From Candidatus Dadabacteria bacterium (GTDB taxonomy: Bacteria; Desulfobacterota_D; UBA1144; Nemesobacterales; JADFKM01): a DNA stretch of 12,941 nucleotides. Below are positions 12,535 through 12,941 of this stretch, piece by piece. Numbering within the stretch: position 1 is the first letter of the stretch; every line of letters starts with the position of its first letter. Below the pieces are notes generated by a model, which had not been told where the DNA came from, made no database searches, and saw only the letters and a list, made by a program, of their open reading frames with translations. Made by a program: the position numbers and the translations under genes. The stretch covers positions 1 to 12,941 of the forward strand of contig JADFKM010000058.1 of the NCBI GenBank assembly GCA_022564935.1, read 5' to 3'.

Positions 12535-12941
12535 TTAGTTAAAACCCGGTCTTTTTTCCAGGTATACGCTAAGCTCAATTTTGCCGTTCTCCGGAATATC
12601 TACCTTTCCCTGATATGTGCTATATCCTGCCGCAATCACCCTGATATTATGAGACCCTGTTGGCAGAGCGATTACACCGTTTTTAAGCTCCATTGCCGTC
12701 GCCAAGGGTTTTCCATCTATATATATACGGGCACCAGCGGGTTCGGCGTCCAGTTTTAGAAGACCTGTAGAGTCCTGAAGGTAAACGGTCGGGGAATATT
12801 TGTAAGATAGCGGCGTAGATGACTTCTTCGATGAACGAGGAATAGGTGAGAACTGTCCGCTTACAACAGATTCAGAGCCCGAAGCGACGTAAGTTGTGGT
12901 TGTGGAGATTGAACTGTTGTATCTAAATTCCACCACGTGGC
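12535..12941 (-). CDS. PEGA-domain protein, C-terminal part (5' end outside window)
   Basis: The frame is open to the window edge, so the N-terminus is missing. At least 133 C-terminal residues are visible. A Ser/Thr-rich linker (about residues 5-45: SSISTTTTYVASGSES and on) with little predicted structure leads into a PEGA-like beta domain: LLKLDAEPAGARIYIDGKPL, then ALPTGSHNIRVIAAGYSTYQGKVDIPENGKIELSVYLEKRPG. The xPAGARIYIDG and TGxHxIRVxAxGY parts are the PEGA consensus. PEGA domains are short beta-sandwich modules found on cell-surface or periplasmic proteins, often C-terminal to sensor, kinase or secretion modules. What lies N-terminal here is not visible, so no further role is proposed. 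A GTG at 12936 is in frame but is probably internal, since coding continues upstream. Confidence 0.82.
   Translation of the reverse strand, partial: HVVEFRYNSSISTTTTYVASGSESVVSGQFSPIPRSSKKSSTPLSYKYSPTVYLQDSTGLLKLDAEPAGARIYIDGKPLATAMELKNGVIALPTGSHNIRVIAAGYSTYQGKVDIPENGKIELSVYLEKRPGFN

Overview
The window looks like an ordinary housekeeping stretch of a chromosome from a Gram-negative bacterium. It is moderately GC-rich, with AT-rich spacers. An MlaF-type lipid-transport ATPase, a DUF1285 protein, a lipoprotein and a PEGA-domain protein suggest a deltaproteobacterium-like lineage or one of its uncultured relatives. The phylum cannot be fixed from the sequence alone. I see no insertion sequence, prophage, CRISPR array, tRNA, rRNA or defence system.

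Layout on the + strand from the left: the 3' end of a TrkH potassium transporter; ribF (FMN/FAD synthesis); aroE (shikimate pathway); a DUF1285 protein; a small lipoprotein; a YacL-like membrane PIN-TRAM protein; a 257-base non-coding gap; ispF (isoprenoid precursors), which overlaps a comEC/rec2 DNA-uptake channel gene; and a small membrane-anchored NTF2-like protein. An mlaF-type ABC ATPase gene on the - strand is convergent with this block and divergent from a ubiquitin-like/Mut7-C/zinc-ribbon protein. Then come an Fe/Mn superoxide dismutase behind a consensus sigma70 promoter, an fxsA gene, and, on the - strand and running off the edge, a PEGA-domain protein.

Most genes look like independent units with their own promoter-like sequences. 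The only tight coupling is ispF-comEC, with an ATGA overlap, and the NTF2-like gene lies 12 bases downstream of it.

The points most worth attention are small-scale. (1) ispF has no ATG, GTG or TTG that could give a functional enzyme; it appears to start at an ATC codon behind a good Shine-Dalgarno. (2) The superoxide dismutase gene has two well-formed starts in frame, the upstream one adding a Tat-like export signal and the downstream one giving the standard cytoplasmic protein. (3) The C-terminal metallo-beta-lactamase domain of ComEC has lost most of its metal-binding residues. (4) Two genes have a -10-like box so close to the ATG, with no Shine-Dalgarno, that leaderless mRNAs are plausible. 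(5) The mlaF ATPase has no MlaE or MlaD partner beside it. I did not find a multi-gene novel system here.
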